In this document: piece after piece, positions 9,245 to 17,598 of the stretch | Layout: the number at the start of each line of letters is the position of its first letter | Numbering within the stretch: the first letter of the stretch is position 1 | Assembly: GCA_002454815.1 (NCBI GenBank) | Contig: DKJL01000010.1 | Coordinates: 186,001 to 250,000, forward strand | Source of the DNA: Flavobacteriales bacterium UBA6693 | Lineage (GTDB): Bacteria; Bacteroidota; Bacteroidia; Flavobacteriales; Weeksellaceae | Direction: 5' to 3' | DNA: 64,000 nucleotides | Position numbers and translations under genes: made by a program | The notes under the pieces: generated by a model | What the model saw: the letters and a program-made list of their open reading frames with translations, nothing else | Databases searched by the model: none | Told to the model about the DNA's origin: nothing

Positions 9245-9981
9245 TACCAATCCTTCTCGTTGCTTTCCGGCATCGAGTAGGAGTTTTTGTTTAAAATTCT
9301 TTTTGCAGTTTCCCGTTCTTTATTGCCGACGCGGTTCAGGATGGCGTCTTCCAGATCTTTGGGCATCGTGCCGGCGTTATTATTCTTGCCTTCATTTGGG
9401 TCTTTGCCTTCACCTTCGCCTTTATTCTGTTGTCCGCTGCCCGCCTGGGTTTCCGGTTGGTCACCTTTTTCGTTTCCTCGGTTGCGGTCATCATCCTGGT
9501 TATCGCCGCCACCGCCGGCCTGATTTTGTTGTTGCTTCTGCTGCTTCTCTTTCTCCTTTAGCATCGCGATTTCGTAATTCTTGCGCATGGCTTCATTGTA
9601 CGGATCCTGCTTTAAAGCTTGTTTATAGAGTTCTGCTGCTTTCTCGCTTTCGCCGCGTTCCATATGCGTGTTTCCCTGGTTATATAGGGCGGCGCTTTTG
9701 TCCGGCAAAGTTGTGGCTAGTTTCTGGGCTTTTTCGTATTCCGCAGCGGCTTCCTCGTACATCTTTCTTTTGTAGAAAGCATTGCCGAGATTGTAGTGAG
9801 CAGCAAAATCATCTTCTATCAGGCGTGCAGCTTCCAGGTACTTATTGGAGGCACCATCGTAATTTTTTTGGTCAAATTTTTTGTTGCCGTCGTACAGTAA
9901 GGTATTATAATTTTCCTGAGCGTTTATAAATGTAAATGCAAACGTCACAATCAACGCCGAAAAAAGTAAATTTAAATTCAT
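9244..9981 (-). CDS. batC: BatC, TPR-repeat aerotolerance protein
   Basis: Secreted or periplasmic tetratricopeptide-repeat protein, 245 residues. A signal peptide (about 1-21, ending FINAQ) is followed by three to four TPRs between about residues 25 and 135 (for example AAHYNLGNAFYKRKMYEEAA and SAALYNQGNTHMERGESEKA). Next is a low-complexity linker rich in Q, G, N, D and K (about 145-205) and a short C-terminal segment. The known family role is as scaffold for the BatA/BatB/BatD complex. A TATTTTTG box ends only 5 bases before the start codon, so batC and batD may also be made from a short-leader transcript of their own. Confidence 0.9.
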   Translation of the reverse strand: MNLNLLFSALIVTFAFTFINAQENYNTLLYDGNKKFDQKNYDGASNKYLEAARLIEDDFAAHYNLGNAFYKRKMYEEAAAEYEKAQKLATTLPDKSAALYNQGNTHMERGESEKAAELYKQALKQDPYNEAMRKNYEIAMLKEKEKQQKQQQNQAGGGGDNQDDDRNRGNEKGDQPETQAGSGQQNKGEGEGKDPNEGKNNNAGTMPKDLEDAILNRVGNKERETAKRILNKNSYSMPESNEKDW

Positions 9982-9986
9982 CTCTG

Positions 9987-9994
9987 CAAAAATA
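9987..9994 (-). promoter_or_regulatory. Possible internal -7 promoter box before batC
   Basis: TATTTTTG on the minus strand fits TAnnTTTG and sits 5 bases before the batC ATG, which would give a leaderless transcript. There is a 91-base gap between batB and batC. I see no TTG at the proper -33 distance, so this is tentative. Confidence 0.35.
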
Positions 9995-10072
9995 TTCCTT
10001 TTATATGTTAAAGTCCAGAGTTACAACTGTTAAAGTTGGGTTAAATAACATAACGTCCGCTATTTTTTTGGT

Positions 10073-11080
10073 TTAAAAATTAAAATCGCGCCGCGGATTA
10101 AAAAGAAAAATAATTAAAAATAAAATAATGCTCAGCGCCAGAGAATATTGATAGTAATGAATGGCATTGTTTGATTTTACGATACTTTGCGAAGAACTGC
10201 TGGAACGCTGTAAGCCATCGATAATCTGAGCCGCAGCTTCATCCAGATTATTTCCGTCCACATAAGTGCCGTCTGTCTCTGCTGCTATATTTTTTAAAGT
10301 AAGCCTTTCTCTTTTAGAAATAACAGTTTGCCCGTTGATATCGGTTTTATAACCCATGAGTTGCCCGAAAACATATTCGGGAATCGGCGCGCCTTCTTCT
10401 GTCCCGAGCCCAACTGTTGTTACTGAAATACCGGAGCTTTTCGCCAGCTTAATGGCAGCTTTTTCGTTTTCCTCGTTGTCTTCACCATCACTGAGCATCA
10501 CTACTTTTCGTGCGCCTTCCGGGATTGTTTTAAATTTTTCTGCCACGGTCTGCATCGCTTTCAGAAAGTCCGTGCCCTGCGTTTTTACAATATTGGTTTC
10601 CACTCCTCCAAGATAGGTTTCGATAATACTGAAGTCCGTGGTGAGCGGCATAATGGAGGTTGCTTCGCCGGCAAAAACGACGATTCCTACTTTATCGTTT
10701 CGCATCCGGCTCATGGTGTTGATGATGATGTTTTTGGCTTCATCCAGCCGGTTGGGCGCCACGTCCTGCGCGTTCATGGAATTGGAAACATCCAGCAGAA
10801 AAATTACGTTATTCATTTTCTGTTTGGTTTTTACTTCTTCAGAGCCACTGAGCACATCAACGATAGAAACGATTAAAAACAAAAGCGCCAGCAGATAGAG
10901 TACCGGTAAAAACTTCGAAAATCCTGTTGATTTGCCGAAGAATTTTTTCTGAAAGCGTGGTCCCGCGAATCGCGACTGCCGGTTTTTTTGCCAGTTCACG
11001 TAGCGTACCAGCACGAGCCCCAACAGCGGCAAGAGCAGCAGAAGTAATAAATACCAATTATTTCCTAAGTACCAGTTCAT
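10073..11080 (-). CDS. batB: BatB, von Willebrand A domain membrane protein
   Basis: Inner-membrane protein of 335 residues: N-terminal membrane helices (about 8-26 and 56-76), a von Willebrand A domain with an intact MIDAS start (FLLDVSNSMNAQD, DxSxS, near residue 94) and a C-terminal helix near 312-330. The MIDAS suggests metal-dependent protein binding facing the periplasm. It pairs with BatA in the operon, the usual arrangement in Bacteroidota. Confidence 0.93.
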   Translation of the reverse strand: MNWYLGNNWYLLLLLLLPLLGLVLVRYVNWQKNRQSRFAGPRFQKKFFGKSTGFSKFLPVLYLLALLFLIVSIVDVLSGSEEVKTKQKMNNVIFLLDVSNSMNAQDVAPNRLDEAKNIIINTMSRMRNDKVGIVVFAGEATSIMPLTTDFSIIETYLGGVETNIVKTQGTDFLKAMQTVAEKFKTIPEGARKVVMLSDGEDNEENEKAAIKLAKSSGISVTTVGLGTEEGAPIPEYVFGQLMGYKTDINGQTVISKRERLTLKNIAAETDGTYVDGNNLDEAAAQIIDGLQRSSSSSQSIVKSNNAIHYYQYSLALSIILFLIIFLFNPRRDFNF

Positions 11081-11147
11081 CAGTTTTTTCTAAAAGCGTC
11101 GCTTAAGTTCTTACTATTTAAATATGATTTAAACTTTTTTTTTGGGT

Positions 11148-12152
11148 TTAATTAAGACCACGGTAAACGATCCAGCGGAGTAGCGCATCGAGCAGCAGCG
11201 TGCCCAGCGCAATCCAAAGAAAAATCCTGAAATATTCGACGTAATTATAAAGTTTCGTCATTTTTAAATCTGATTTTTCCAGTTGGTTAATCTCTTCATA
11301 AACCTGCGCCAAACTTTCATTGGAAGTGGCACGAAAATACTTTCCGCCCGTGGTCTGCGCGATCTCCCGAAGCGTCGGCTCGTCGATTTTCACCTCAGCT
11401 TCGGTGAATACCAAATCGCCAAAAATATCGGTTTGTGTCGGCATCAGCGCGTAACCATTGGTTCCGATTCCTACTGCATAAACTCTGATGCCGCTGCTGC
11501 GCGCCAGTTCGGCACCGACTTGTGTTGGCATTGCATTTTCTATAGTGTTGACGCCGTCGGTCATTAAAATAATTATTTTTGATTTTGCTTTGCTTGACCG
11601 CAGATGAGTAACCGCCACCGCAAGACCTTCGCCAATTGCTGTGCCGGGCAAAAGTTCCAGCGGATTCAGTTCATCCAGTTCCTGTTGTACCACCGCATGA
11701 TCCGAAGTAACGGGCACTTTCGTGAAAGCTTCACCAGAATACGTCACGAGACCAATACGGTCGCCGGGACGCTGGGCAACGAAGTTTTTTGCAATTTTCC
11801 GCAGCGCCGTAAGCCGGTCGGGCTCCAAATCTTTTGCAAGCATACTGAGCGAAACGTCGACCGACAGCATAATATCGATTCCTTTGCTGTCGTCCTGATT
11901 TTGTGAAATGGTAAAAGTCCGTGGCCTTGCCATCGCAATTACCAATGCCGAAAAAATAATATATTTTGAAAGACGAAGCAGCCATAACACCGTTGTTATC
12001 GTATTATTCGCTTTCATGGAACTGACAGAAGGAACGAGGATTCCGGCGGTTTTGCGTCTTCGCAGATCACGAATCAACATCGGTATCAGTGCTGCGAGCA
12101 GCAACAGAAACCAAGGGCTGTAAAATTCAAAATTAAAGTAGTCCGACATCAT
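11148..12152 (-). CDS. batA: BatA, von Willebrand A domain membrane protein
   Basis: 334 residues with the same architecture as BatB: N-terminal helices (FYSPWFLLLLAALIPMLI and a second near 50-75), VWA domain with MIDAS DIMLSVDVSLSMLAKD, and a C-terminal helix. The N-terminal segment is the BatA-type signature. I chose the tandem ATG at 12152; a GTG at 12173 would overlap the upstream gene and add seven unlikely residues. The gap to the upstream stop is 10 bases. Confidence 0.92.
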   Translation of the reverse strand: MMSDYFNFEFYSPWFLLLLAALIPMLIRDLRRRKTAGILVPSVSSMKANNTITTVLWLLRLSKYIIFSALVIAMARPRTFTISQNQDDSKGIDIMLSVDVSLSMLAKDLEPDRLTALRKIAKNFVAQRPGDRIGLVTYSGEAFTKVPVTSDHAVVQQELDELNPLELLPGTAIGEGLAVAVTHLRSSKAKSKIIILMTDGVNTIENAMPTQVGAELARSSGIRVYAVGIGTNGYALMPTQTDIFGDLVFTEAEVKIDEPTLREIAQTTGGKYFRATSNESLAQVYEEINQLEKSDLKMTKLYNYVEYFRIFLWIALGTLLLDALLRWIVYRGLN

Positions 12153-12162
12153 AGTATTCTGT

Positions 12163-13059
12163 TCATACGCCACTTCGCAGATTCTCTGCTTCCAGGTCTT
12201 TAGAGGACGTTTTTACAAATTCTCGCAAGCTTTCGAAATCACCATTCATGGTTTCTGTATCCGGAAATATTTTAGCAAATTTTACCAGGTCGCCGCGAGA
12301 AAATAGATCGAGCAGTATTTGTTCGTTTTCCGGTGATACGGCGTTATTGCTTTTAATGACTTCCATAAGATCGTCGGTCAGTAAAACATCTGCCGGAATT
12401 TTATACTGTTTGGTGATGAAAGTCCGCGCAATGTCAATCAATTCAACATAAAACAAGCGGTAATTTCCGGTTTCTACATAATTTTTTTTACGAAGCTGTT
12501 CAAGTTGCCGCAACGTCTGGTTGGTCATTACAACGGGCGAGGATTTGCGCCGCTTCATATATTTAATCATTTGATAGATCACAAATATAACCGCCAACAG
12601 AATCAGGATTCCCAAGACGTACCATTTGTACAGTTGCCAATAATCTTTCACGCCAAGCTGCACTTCTTTGTTTTTCATAATGTCATTAATCTCGTCTCCG
12701 CGCTGAGCGGTATTAATGACTTCAATTTCATAAGGAATAGTTTGGTAAAGTTTGCCGTTAATTTTAAAATCAAGCGCCGGAATTTTGAAAGTACCTTCTT
12801 CGAAAACCGCGAACTCAATAACACGCTCGTACCTGTCGACCTGTTTGTCGATTTGATCATTGATCTCTTCAAAATGAAAAGGAAGAAGCTCATTTTTCGC
12901 GGCAGACTGCACATCTTTTGCCTGAAGGTTGGAGATTTCGATGCGCAACGTGGCAGGTTCGCCCAAAGCGAGCGTCTGCTTGTCGAGTTTCGAACTCAGC
13001 GTCTGCGCAGAAACGGCGACGGTGAGAAACAGTAAAAATATAAAAGTCAGTCTCTTCAA
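12163..13059 (-). CDS. Membrane-anchored BatD-like protein of the Bat cluster (TTG start)
   Basis: 298 residues: a clear signal peptide (MKRLTFIFLLFLTVAVSAQ), a beta-rich periplasmic part (about 20-135), one membrane helix near 150-168 (WYVLGILILLAVIFVIYQMI) and a cytoplasmic tail of about 130 residues. The layout is that of a shortened BatD. Proteins of this kind sit between the DUF58 gene and batA in other flavobacteria (general knowledge of the cluster). The only start that keeps the signal peptide is TTG at 13059, 3 bases after the DUF58 stop; no in-frame ATG lies upstream of it. Function beyond the Bat complex is unknown. Confidence 0.75.
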   Translation of the reverse strand: MKRLTFIFLLFLTVAVSAQTLSSKLDKQTLALGEPATLRIEISNLQAKDVQSAAKNELLPFHFEEINDQIDKQVDRYERVIEFAVFEEGTFKIPALDFKINGKLYQTIPYEIEVINTAQRGDEINDIMKNKEVQLGVKDYWQLYKWYVLGILILLAVIFVIYQMIKYMKRRKSSPVVMTNQTLRQLEQLRKKNYVETGNYRLFYVELIDIARTFITKQYKIPADVLLTDDLMEVIKSNNAVSPENEQILLDLFSRGDLVKFAKIFPDTETMNGDFESLREFVKTSSKDLEAENLRSGV

Positions 13060-13062
13060 AAT

Positions 13063-13926
13063 CTATCTTTTTCTGAAATATTGATAAAGCGACTTTGCGT
13101 AATCGTCGCCGGTGTTAATGTCTAATAACGCGGCAGAGGCATGCTCAAAATCCTGTGTAAGCTGGTTCACCTTTTTTTTCTGCTGTTCGGCAAATTCGTA
13201 GCGCCAGCGCGCATTGGAAGTGTTGGCCCAGAGTTCTTTTCCGGTTTCGGCATCGACAAAACGTGCGTAGCCGATGTCCGGAATTTCGTTGTCTTTATCA
13301 TCATAAACGCGCAGACCGAGCAGTTGGTGCTTTCGCGCTGCTACTCGCAACATTTTCACATCATAGGGATCCTCAAAGTCTGAAAAAAGAAATATAAGCG
13401 ATTTTTTCTTAAAAACAGTCATCATATACTCTAGCGCAGTTTCCATTTTGCTGGTCGCCAGCACATAAGAGCTGGACAAAATAGTACTGATAATGGCCAG
13501 AATGTGTTTCCGTCCTTTCTGGGGAGAAATAACTTTGTAGACCTTGTCTGCATAGAGAATCAGGCCAACTTTGTCATTATTTCCCGCAGCAGAAAAGCCT
13601 ACGCTTGCCGCAATTTCAGCTACATATTCGCGTTTCAGCTGCTCCTGCGTACCATAATTCATCGAAGCAGAAATGTCGACCAGAAGCATCATGGTGAGTT
13701 CGCGCTCTTCCTCCATCACTTTTACGAACGGTTCGCGGAATCTCGCCGTTTTATTCCAGTCGATCCGGCGGATTTCGTCTCCGGACTGATAAGGGCGCAC
13801 CTCGGCAAACGTCATTCCCTGCCCTTTGAAAGCACTGTGATATTGGCCCATGAGCGTAGCTTCCGTTTTTCTTTTGGTACGGATCTCAATCTGCTTGACT
13901 TTACGAATAATATCTTTTATTTCCAC
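13063..13926 (-). CDS. DUF58 domain protein (VWA-like) of the MoxR/Bat cluster
   Basis: 287 residues, soluble. The DUF58 core is seen in VRPYQSGDEIRRIDWNKTAR followed by a degenerate VWA-like stretch with LLVDISASMNYG. DUF58 proteins are regular partners of MoxR ATPases, and this gene follows moxR by 23 bases. It probably works as the cytoplasmic adaptor of the MoxR/Bat system; this role is inferred from context. Confidence 0.9.
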   Translation of the reverse strand: MEIKDIIRKVKQIEIRTKRKTEATLMGQYHSAFKGQGMTFAEVRPYQSGDEIRRIDWNKTARFREPFVKVMEEERELTMMLLVDISASMNYGTQEQLKREYVAEIAASVGFSAAGNNDKVGLILYADKVYKVISPQKGRKHILAIISTILSSSYVLATSKMETALEYMMTVFKKKSLIFLFSDFEDPYDVKMLRVAARKHQLLGLRVYDDKDNEIPDIGYARFVDAETGKELWANTSNARWRYEFAEQQKKKVNQLTQDFEHASAALLDINTGDDYAKSLYQYFRKR

Positions 13927-13949
13927 CGCGCGGTTTTTTTGAACTGATT

Positions 13950-14954
13950 TTATGGCGCCTGGATTTTCCCAAGAATTTTCTCCACAATTTGGTCGGCAGT
14001 AATCTCTTCCGCCTCTGCCTCGAAACTGAGTCCGATGCGGTGACGCAGAACGTCTTGTGCAATTTCTTTTACATCTTCAGGGATTACGAAAGCGCGGTTT
14101 TTCAGAAAGGCCATGGCGCGGGCGGCGATAGAAAGGTTGATCGACGCCCGCGGTGACGCACCAAAACTGATGTAATCTTTCAGTTCCGTCAGTCCGTAGC
14201 GATCGGGGAAGCGCGTCGCAAAAACCATATCCAGGATATATTTTTCGATTTTCTCATCGACGTAAATTTGGTTAATCAATTCTTTGGATTCCGAAACATT
14301 CTGCAGACTGATTACGGGCCGCACCTCAGGCTGATGAGAGCTGGCAACCATTTTCATAATTTGACGCTCTGCTTCAAAATCCGGATACGTTATGGTACAT
14401 TTCAGCATGAATCGGTCGCTTTGTGCTTCCGGCAATAGATAAGTTCCTTCCTGGTCGATTGGGTTTTGTGTGGCTAAAACTAAAAAAGGACGCGGCAGCG
14501 GCATCGTCTCATCACCGATCGTAACCTGCTTTTCCTGCATCGCTTCCAGCAACGCAGACTGTACTTTAGAGGGCGCCCTGTTGATCTCATCTGCCAACAC
14601 AAAATTGGCAAAAATAGGCCCCTTTTTTATGGAGAAATCATTGTCTTTTATACTGTAGATCATCGTTCCTACAACGTCAGCAGGCAGGAGATCCGGGGTA
14701 AACTGAATCCTGGAAAATTCTCCGTGTACCGCGTCGGCAAGTGTTTTAATAGCCAAAGTTTTCGCCAAACCGGGGACGCCTTCCAGCAAAACGTGTCCGT
14801 TGCCCAGCAGCCCAATCAGCAGGCGGTCGACCATATATTCCTGTCCGATAATGGCTTTGTTGATTTCCTGCCGCAAAAGCGAAAAGAAGTAATTCTGCTC
14901 TCTCACCTTTTCTGTTAACTGCCTAATATCTTCAGCTTGTCGGAGTTCTGACAT
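13950..14954 (-). CDS. MoxR-family AAA+ ATPase
   Basis: First gene of the Bat operon, 334 residues. Walker A reads EGVPGLAKT, Walker B FVLADEINRAPSKVQS, with sensor 1 in LATQNP. The C-terminal lid region has the family motif GASPRASINL. MoxR ATPases act as chaperones that insert cofactors or assemble VWA-protein complexes; here the partners are the DUF58, BatA and BatB products downstream. No clear TAnnTTTG box was seen in the 190 bases upstream. Confidence 0.93.
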   Translation of the reverse strand: MSELRQAEDIRQLTEKVREQNYFFSLLRQEINKAIIGQEYMVDRLLIGLLGNGHVLLEGVPGLAKTLAIKTLADAVHGEFSRIQFTPDLLPADVVGTMIYSIKDNDFSIKKGPIFANFVLADEINRAPSKVQSALLEAMQEKQVTIGDETMPLPRPFLVLATQNPIDQEGTYLLPEAQSDRFMLKCTITYPDFEAERQIMKMVASSHQPEVRPVISLQNVSESKELINQIYVDEKIEKYILDMVFATRFPDRYGLTELKDYISFGASPRASINLSIAARAMAFLKNRAFVIPEDVKEIAQDVLRHRIGLSFEAEAEEITADQIVEKILGKIQAP

Positions 14955-15141
14955 AGATGTATTTTAATTTAGAATGTAAATTTCCGCTAAATAGCAGCAC
15001 GAATCAACACAATAAGTGCCAAGCTACCGTTAAAGTTTGTTAAATATTCCTGATAATGGCGCTTCGCGGCTAGTGCAGGTTTTCTTAAAGTTAATTAAAA
15101 TGTTTTTATTTAAATGGAAGACAACGATTTTGCGCAGCCAA

Positions 15142-15176
15142 TTGTTTGTCCTTTACAGTTAATTACGGTACTTTTG
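15142..15176 (+). promoter_or_regulatory. Bacteroidota-type promoter before the DinB-like gene
   Basis: TTG (15146-15148) is followed after 20 bases by TACTTTTG (15169-15176), an exact match to TTG-N17-23-TAnnTTTG. The ATG at 15197 lies 20 bases further on. Because the promoter covers the longer TTG-started frame at 15146, it supports the shorter start for the DinB-like protein. Confidence 0.7.
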
Positions 15177-15196
15177 ATACGTTAAATTTTCGAACA

Positions 15197-15667
15197 ATGA
15201 ATTATCATTTCCAGGCACACCGCCAGGTCCGTCTGAACTTGCTGGAAATCCTGCGCAGTACTTCTCAGAAAGATCTTTTGCTGATTCCGGATGGTTTTAA
15301 TAATAATATTTACTGGAACATCGCCCACACCGTTGCTACCCAGCAACTGCTTTGTTACTACCTGAGTGGCAATGCTTTCCGGATTGATACGTACTGGATC
15401 GAAACATACAAAAAAGGCACACTGCCCAAACTCGATGTTGCGCAGTCGGAAGTCGACGATCTCGCATTTCTGCTGACCGAAACAGCTAAAATTCTGGTAA
15501 AAGATTACGACGCCGAATTTTTCACTGATTATACTTCGTACACCACCAGTTTCGGCTTAGATTTAAAAACAATTCAGGACGCCATTATTTTTAATAATAT
15601 GCACGAGAGCCAACATCTGGGCTATATCATGGCGCAGAAACGCGCAATTATGGGAGAACTTTACTAG
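15197..15667 (+). CDS. DinB-family four-helix metalloprotein
   Basis: 156 residues, all helical in appearance. The metal-binding histidines of the DinB/YfiT fold can be placed: one in YWNIAHTVATQQ and two in NMHESQHLGYI (HxxxH). Members of this fold include thiol transferases and damage-inducible proteins of unknown activity; the substrate here is not known. Start chosen at 15197 because a promoter covers the upstream alternative. Confidence 0.8.
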   Translation: MNYHFQAHRQVRLNLLEILRSTSQKDLLLIPDGFNNNIYWNIAHTVATQQLLCYYLSGNAFRIDTYWIETYKKGTLPKLDVAQSEVDDLAFLLTETAKILVKDYDAEFFTDYTSYTTSFGLDLKTIQDAIIFNNMHESQHLGYIMAQKRAIMGELY

Positions 15668-15721
15668 TTTTTCTGATTAAAAAAAATTGGGAGCGCAATG
15701 CTTCTACCTCAAAAATAATTC

Positions 15722-16465
15722 ATGAAAGAAGATTTTATATTTGGACTTCGCCCCGTTATTGAAGCGATCGAAGCCGGAAAAACAGTCGATAAAGTATTTT
15801 TACAAAACGCTTTACAGGGACCGATTTATGCTGAGCTCAAGACGCTGCTCGCTGAGCACAAAATCCGTCCCAACTATGTTCCTGTTGAAAAACTGAACCG
15901 CTTTACGCGTAAAAATCATCAGGGCGTTGTGGCCTTTATCTCGGATGTTCCTTTTCATTCCATCGAAAATATTTTGCCGGAAATCTTCGAGCAGGGCAGG
16001 ACACCTTTTCTTCTGATTTTGGACCGGCTTACCGATGTGCGAAATTTTGGCGCCATCTGTCGCACCGCCGAATGTGTAGGAATCGACGCGGTCATCATTC
16101 CCGAAAAAGGAGGCGCTCCCCTGAATTCTGATGCGATCAAAACGTCCGCAGGCGCGATGTATAACCTCAAGATCTGTAAAGAAAAGAATCTCGCACACGT
16201 GGTAGATTTCCTTCAGCAGTCTGGCGTACAGGTTTTTTCGGCCACGGAAAAAGCGCAACAGTTGGTTTACGAGGTCGATTTTTCTCAGCCCTGTGCGCTG
16301 GTGATGGGCAATGAGGAAACCGGAATTTCGAAGGAAGTTCTCCATCATTCCGATGCCAAAATAAAACTGCCGATAGAGGGAAAAACCCAGTCGCTTAATG
16401 TTTCCGTCGCGTGTGGTGCCATTCTTTACGAAGCATTGCGACAAAGAATGGTGAGCGTCGGCTAA
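15722..16465 (+). CDS. rlmB: 23S rRNA 2'-O-methyltransferase RlmB (SpoU/TrmH family)
   Basis: SAM-dependent methyltransferase with the SPOUT knot fold; RlmB methylates the ribose of G2251 in 23S rRNA. An N-terminal substrate-binding domain (about 1-75: FIFGLRPVIEAIEAGKTVDK) precedes the catalytic domain with LDRLTDVRNFGAICRTAE, the MGNEETGIS loop and the knot motif LPIEGKTQSLNVSVACGAIL. At 247 residues it has normal length. The exact rRNA position is by family resemblance. Confidence 0.92.
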   Translation: MKEDFIFGLRPVIEAIEAGKTVDKVFLQNALQGPIYAELKTLLAEHKIRPNYVPVEKLNRFTRKNHQGVVAFISDVPFHSIENILPEIFEQGRTPFLLILDRLTDVRNFGAICRTAECVGIDAVIIPEKGGAPLNSDAIKTSAGAMYNLKICKEKNLAHVVDFLQQSGVQVFSATEKAQQLVYEVDFSQPCALVMGNEETGISKEVLHHSDAKIKLPIEGKTQSLNVSVACGAILYEALRQRMVSVG

Positions 16466-16489
16466 TGATCGCTCTTCGTTTTTAGGCTT

Positions 16490-16497
16490 TACTTTTG
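16490..16497 (+). promoter_or_regulatory. Candidate -7 box before the Gre-like gene
   Basis: TACTTTTG fits TAnnTTTG in the 82-base gap after rlmB, 50 bases before the next ATG. No TTG is seen at -33 distance. Confidence 0.4.
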
Positions 16498-16547
16498 CAG
16501 GCGTAGTGTATTCGAAAGTTTTTTATCTTTAAATAAAATATGCGCGA

Positions 16548-16997
16548 ATGCACAAAAATACGGTTGTGAAAAGCGACGTACGCACTCACATAAAAGAAAT
16601 TATTGTACAGAAAATCCAAAAGCTGGAGCGCTTTCTTGAGTTTACGCTGGAAGCCAGCCGCGAGGTAAAAAAAACGCCTAAATACGATTCGATCCGTGAG
16701 GAGATGCAGGAGGAAATTTACCAAATGCAAAAACAACTTGCAACGCAGAAGCAACTACTGGCCAAACTCGGTAAAGTCGTTAACACGACAGGTGCCTCCG
16801 TACAGCACGGTTCTTTGGTTTTTACCAACAAAGCACGTTTTTATATCAGTGTTTCCCTGGGAGAATTCTTTTTCGAGGGCGATCGTTTTTACGCTATTTC
16901 AGAAGAAAGTCCGATGGCCAAAATCATGTTTGGTAAAAAAGTCGGGGACGAATTCGAGCTTAATACAATAAGCCAGATCATTGAAGAAATCTGGTAA
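16548..16997 (+). CDS. GreA/GreB-like transcript-cleavage or RNA polymerase-binding protein
   Basis: 149 residues with the two-part layout of Gre factors: an N-terminal helical hairpin/coiled coil (about 10-75, EEMQEEIYQMQKQLATQKQ) and a C-terminal FKBP-like part ending YAISEESPMAKIMFGKKVGD, which resembles the ISPESPLGKALLGKKVGD of GreA. The acidic catalytic tip pair of GreA (DEN..) is not obvious here. It may therefore bind RNA polymerase without stimulating cleavage; this is inference. The nitroreductase gene follows after 18 bases. Confidence 0.65.
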   Translation: MHKNTVVKSDVRTHIKEIIVQKIQKLERFLEFTLEASREVKKTPKYDSIREEMQEEIYQMQKQLATQKQLLAKLGKVVNTTGASVQHGSLVFTNKARFYISVSLGEFFFEGDRFYAISEESPMAKIMFGKKVGDEFELNTISQIIEEIW

Positions 16998-17015
16998 TCA
17001 TCAATTTTAACTTAA

Positions 17016-17543
17016 ATGGAAAAAACCGTTGTACTGCGGAATATTTTAGAAAACAGACGCAGCACTTTCCCCAAATCGTACAAGTCAGGAAATATCGATG
17101 CAGAAATTCTTAAAGAAATTTTGGCCTCCGCGGAGTTCACTCCGAGTCACAAGCGGACGCGCCCGTGGCGTTTTACAATTTTTGAAAATGAAGAAAAAAA
17201 GCAACTCGGCGCACATCTCGCTGCTTTGTACAAATCAACTACGCCTCCTCAGTTATTTTTGGAAAAAAAATATCTTGATATTTCAGATAAAATAGAGAAA
17301 GCTGCGGCGATTATTACGATCAGCGTAAATTTCAGCAATCTCGTTCCGGAGTGGGAGGAAATCGCGGCAACGGCGATGGCTGTGCAGAATATGTATCTCA
17401 CCGCTTCCGCACACGATATTGGTTGCTATTGGAGTACACCAAAAATGGCGGCGCAGCTCACCGATTTTCTCAGTTTAAAAGATAGTCAGCGCTGTCTTGG
17501 CCTGTTTTATCTTGGTTTGATCGAAGAAAATTCCAAACAGTGA
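17016..17543 (+). CDS. Nitroreductase-family flavoprotein (YdjA-like)
   Basis: FMN-dependent NAD(P)H oxidoreductase, 175 residues, a short nitroreductase like YdjA. Visible signatures: the N-terminal RRSTFPKSYKSGNID in place of the usual RRSxR flavin-binding arginines, SHKRTRPWRFTIFENEEK, and the C-terminal AVQNMYLTASAHDIGCYW that lines the flavin site. Physiological substrate unknown. Probably cotranscribed with the Gre-like gene; a strong terminator follows. Confidence 0.88.
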   Translation: MEKTVVLRNILENRRSTFPKSYKSGNIDAEILKEILASAEFTPSHKRTRPWRFTIFENEEKKQLGAHLAALYKSTTPPQLFLEKKYLDISDKIEKAAAIITISVNFSNLVPEWEEIAATAMAVQNMYLTASAHDIGCYWSTPKMAAQLTDFLSLKDSQRCLGLFYLGLIEENSKQ

Positions 17544-17550
17544 TTAAATA

Positions 17551-17585
17551 AAAAAGAGGTCTGCATCTTCGTACAACCTCTTTTT
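17551..17585. terminator. Bidirectional terminator between nitroreductase gene and hemB
   Basis: AAAAAGAGGT pairs with ACCTCTTTTT around a 15-base loop, with A and T tracts on both sides, between two convergent genes. It can serve both strands. Confidence 0.8.
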
Positions 17586-17598
17586 ATTTTTGTTAATT

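Noticed and set aside
9303..9929. 208-codon plus-strand frame opposite batC
   Set aside because: Exactly antisense to the TPR-coding and low-complexity part of batC; the reading frame is open because of the biased codons there.
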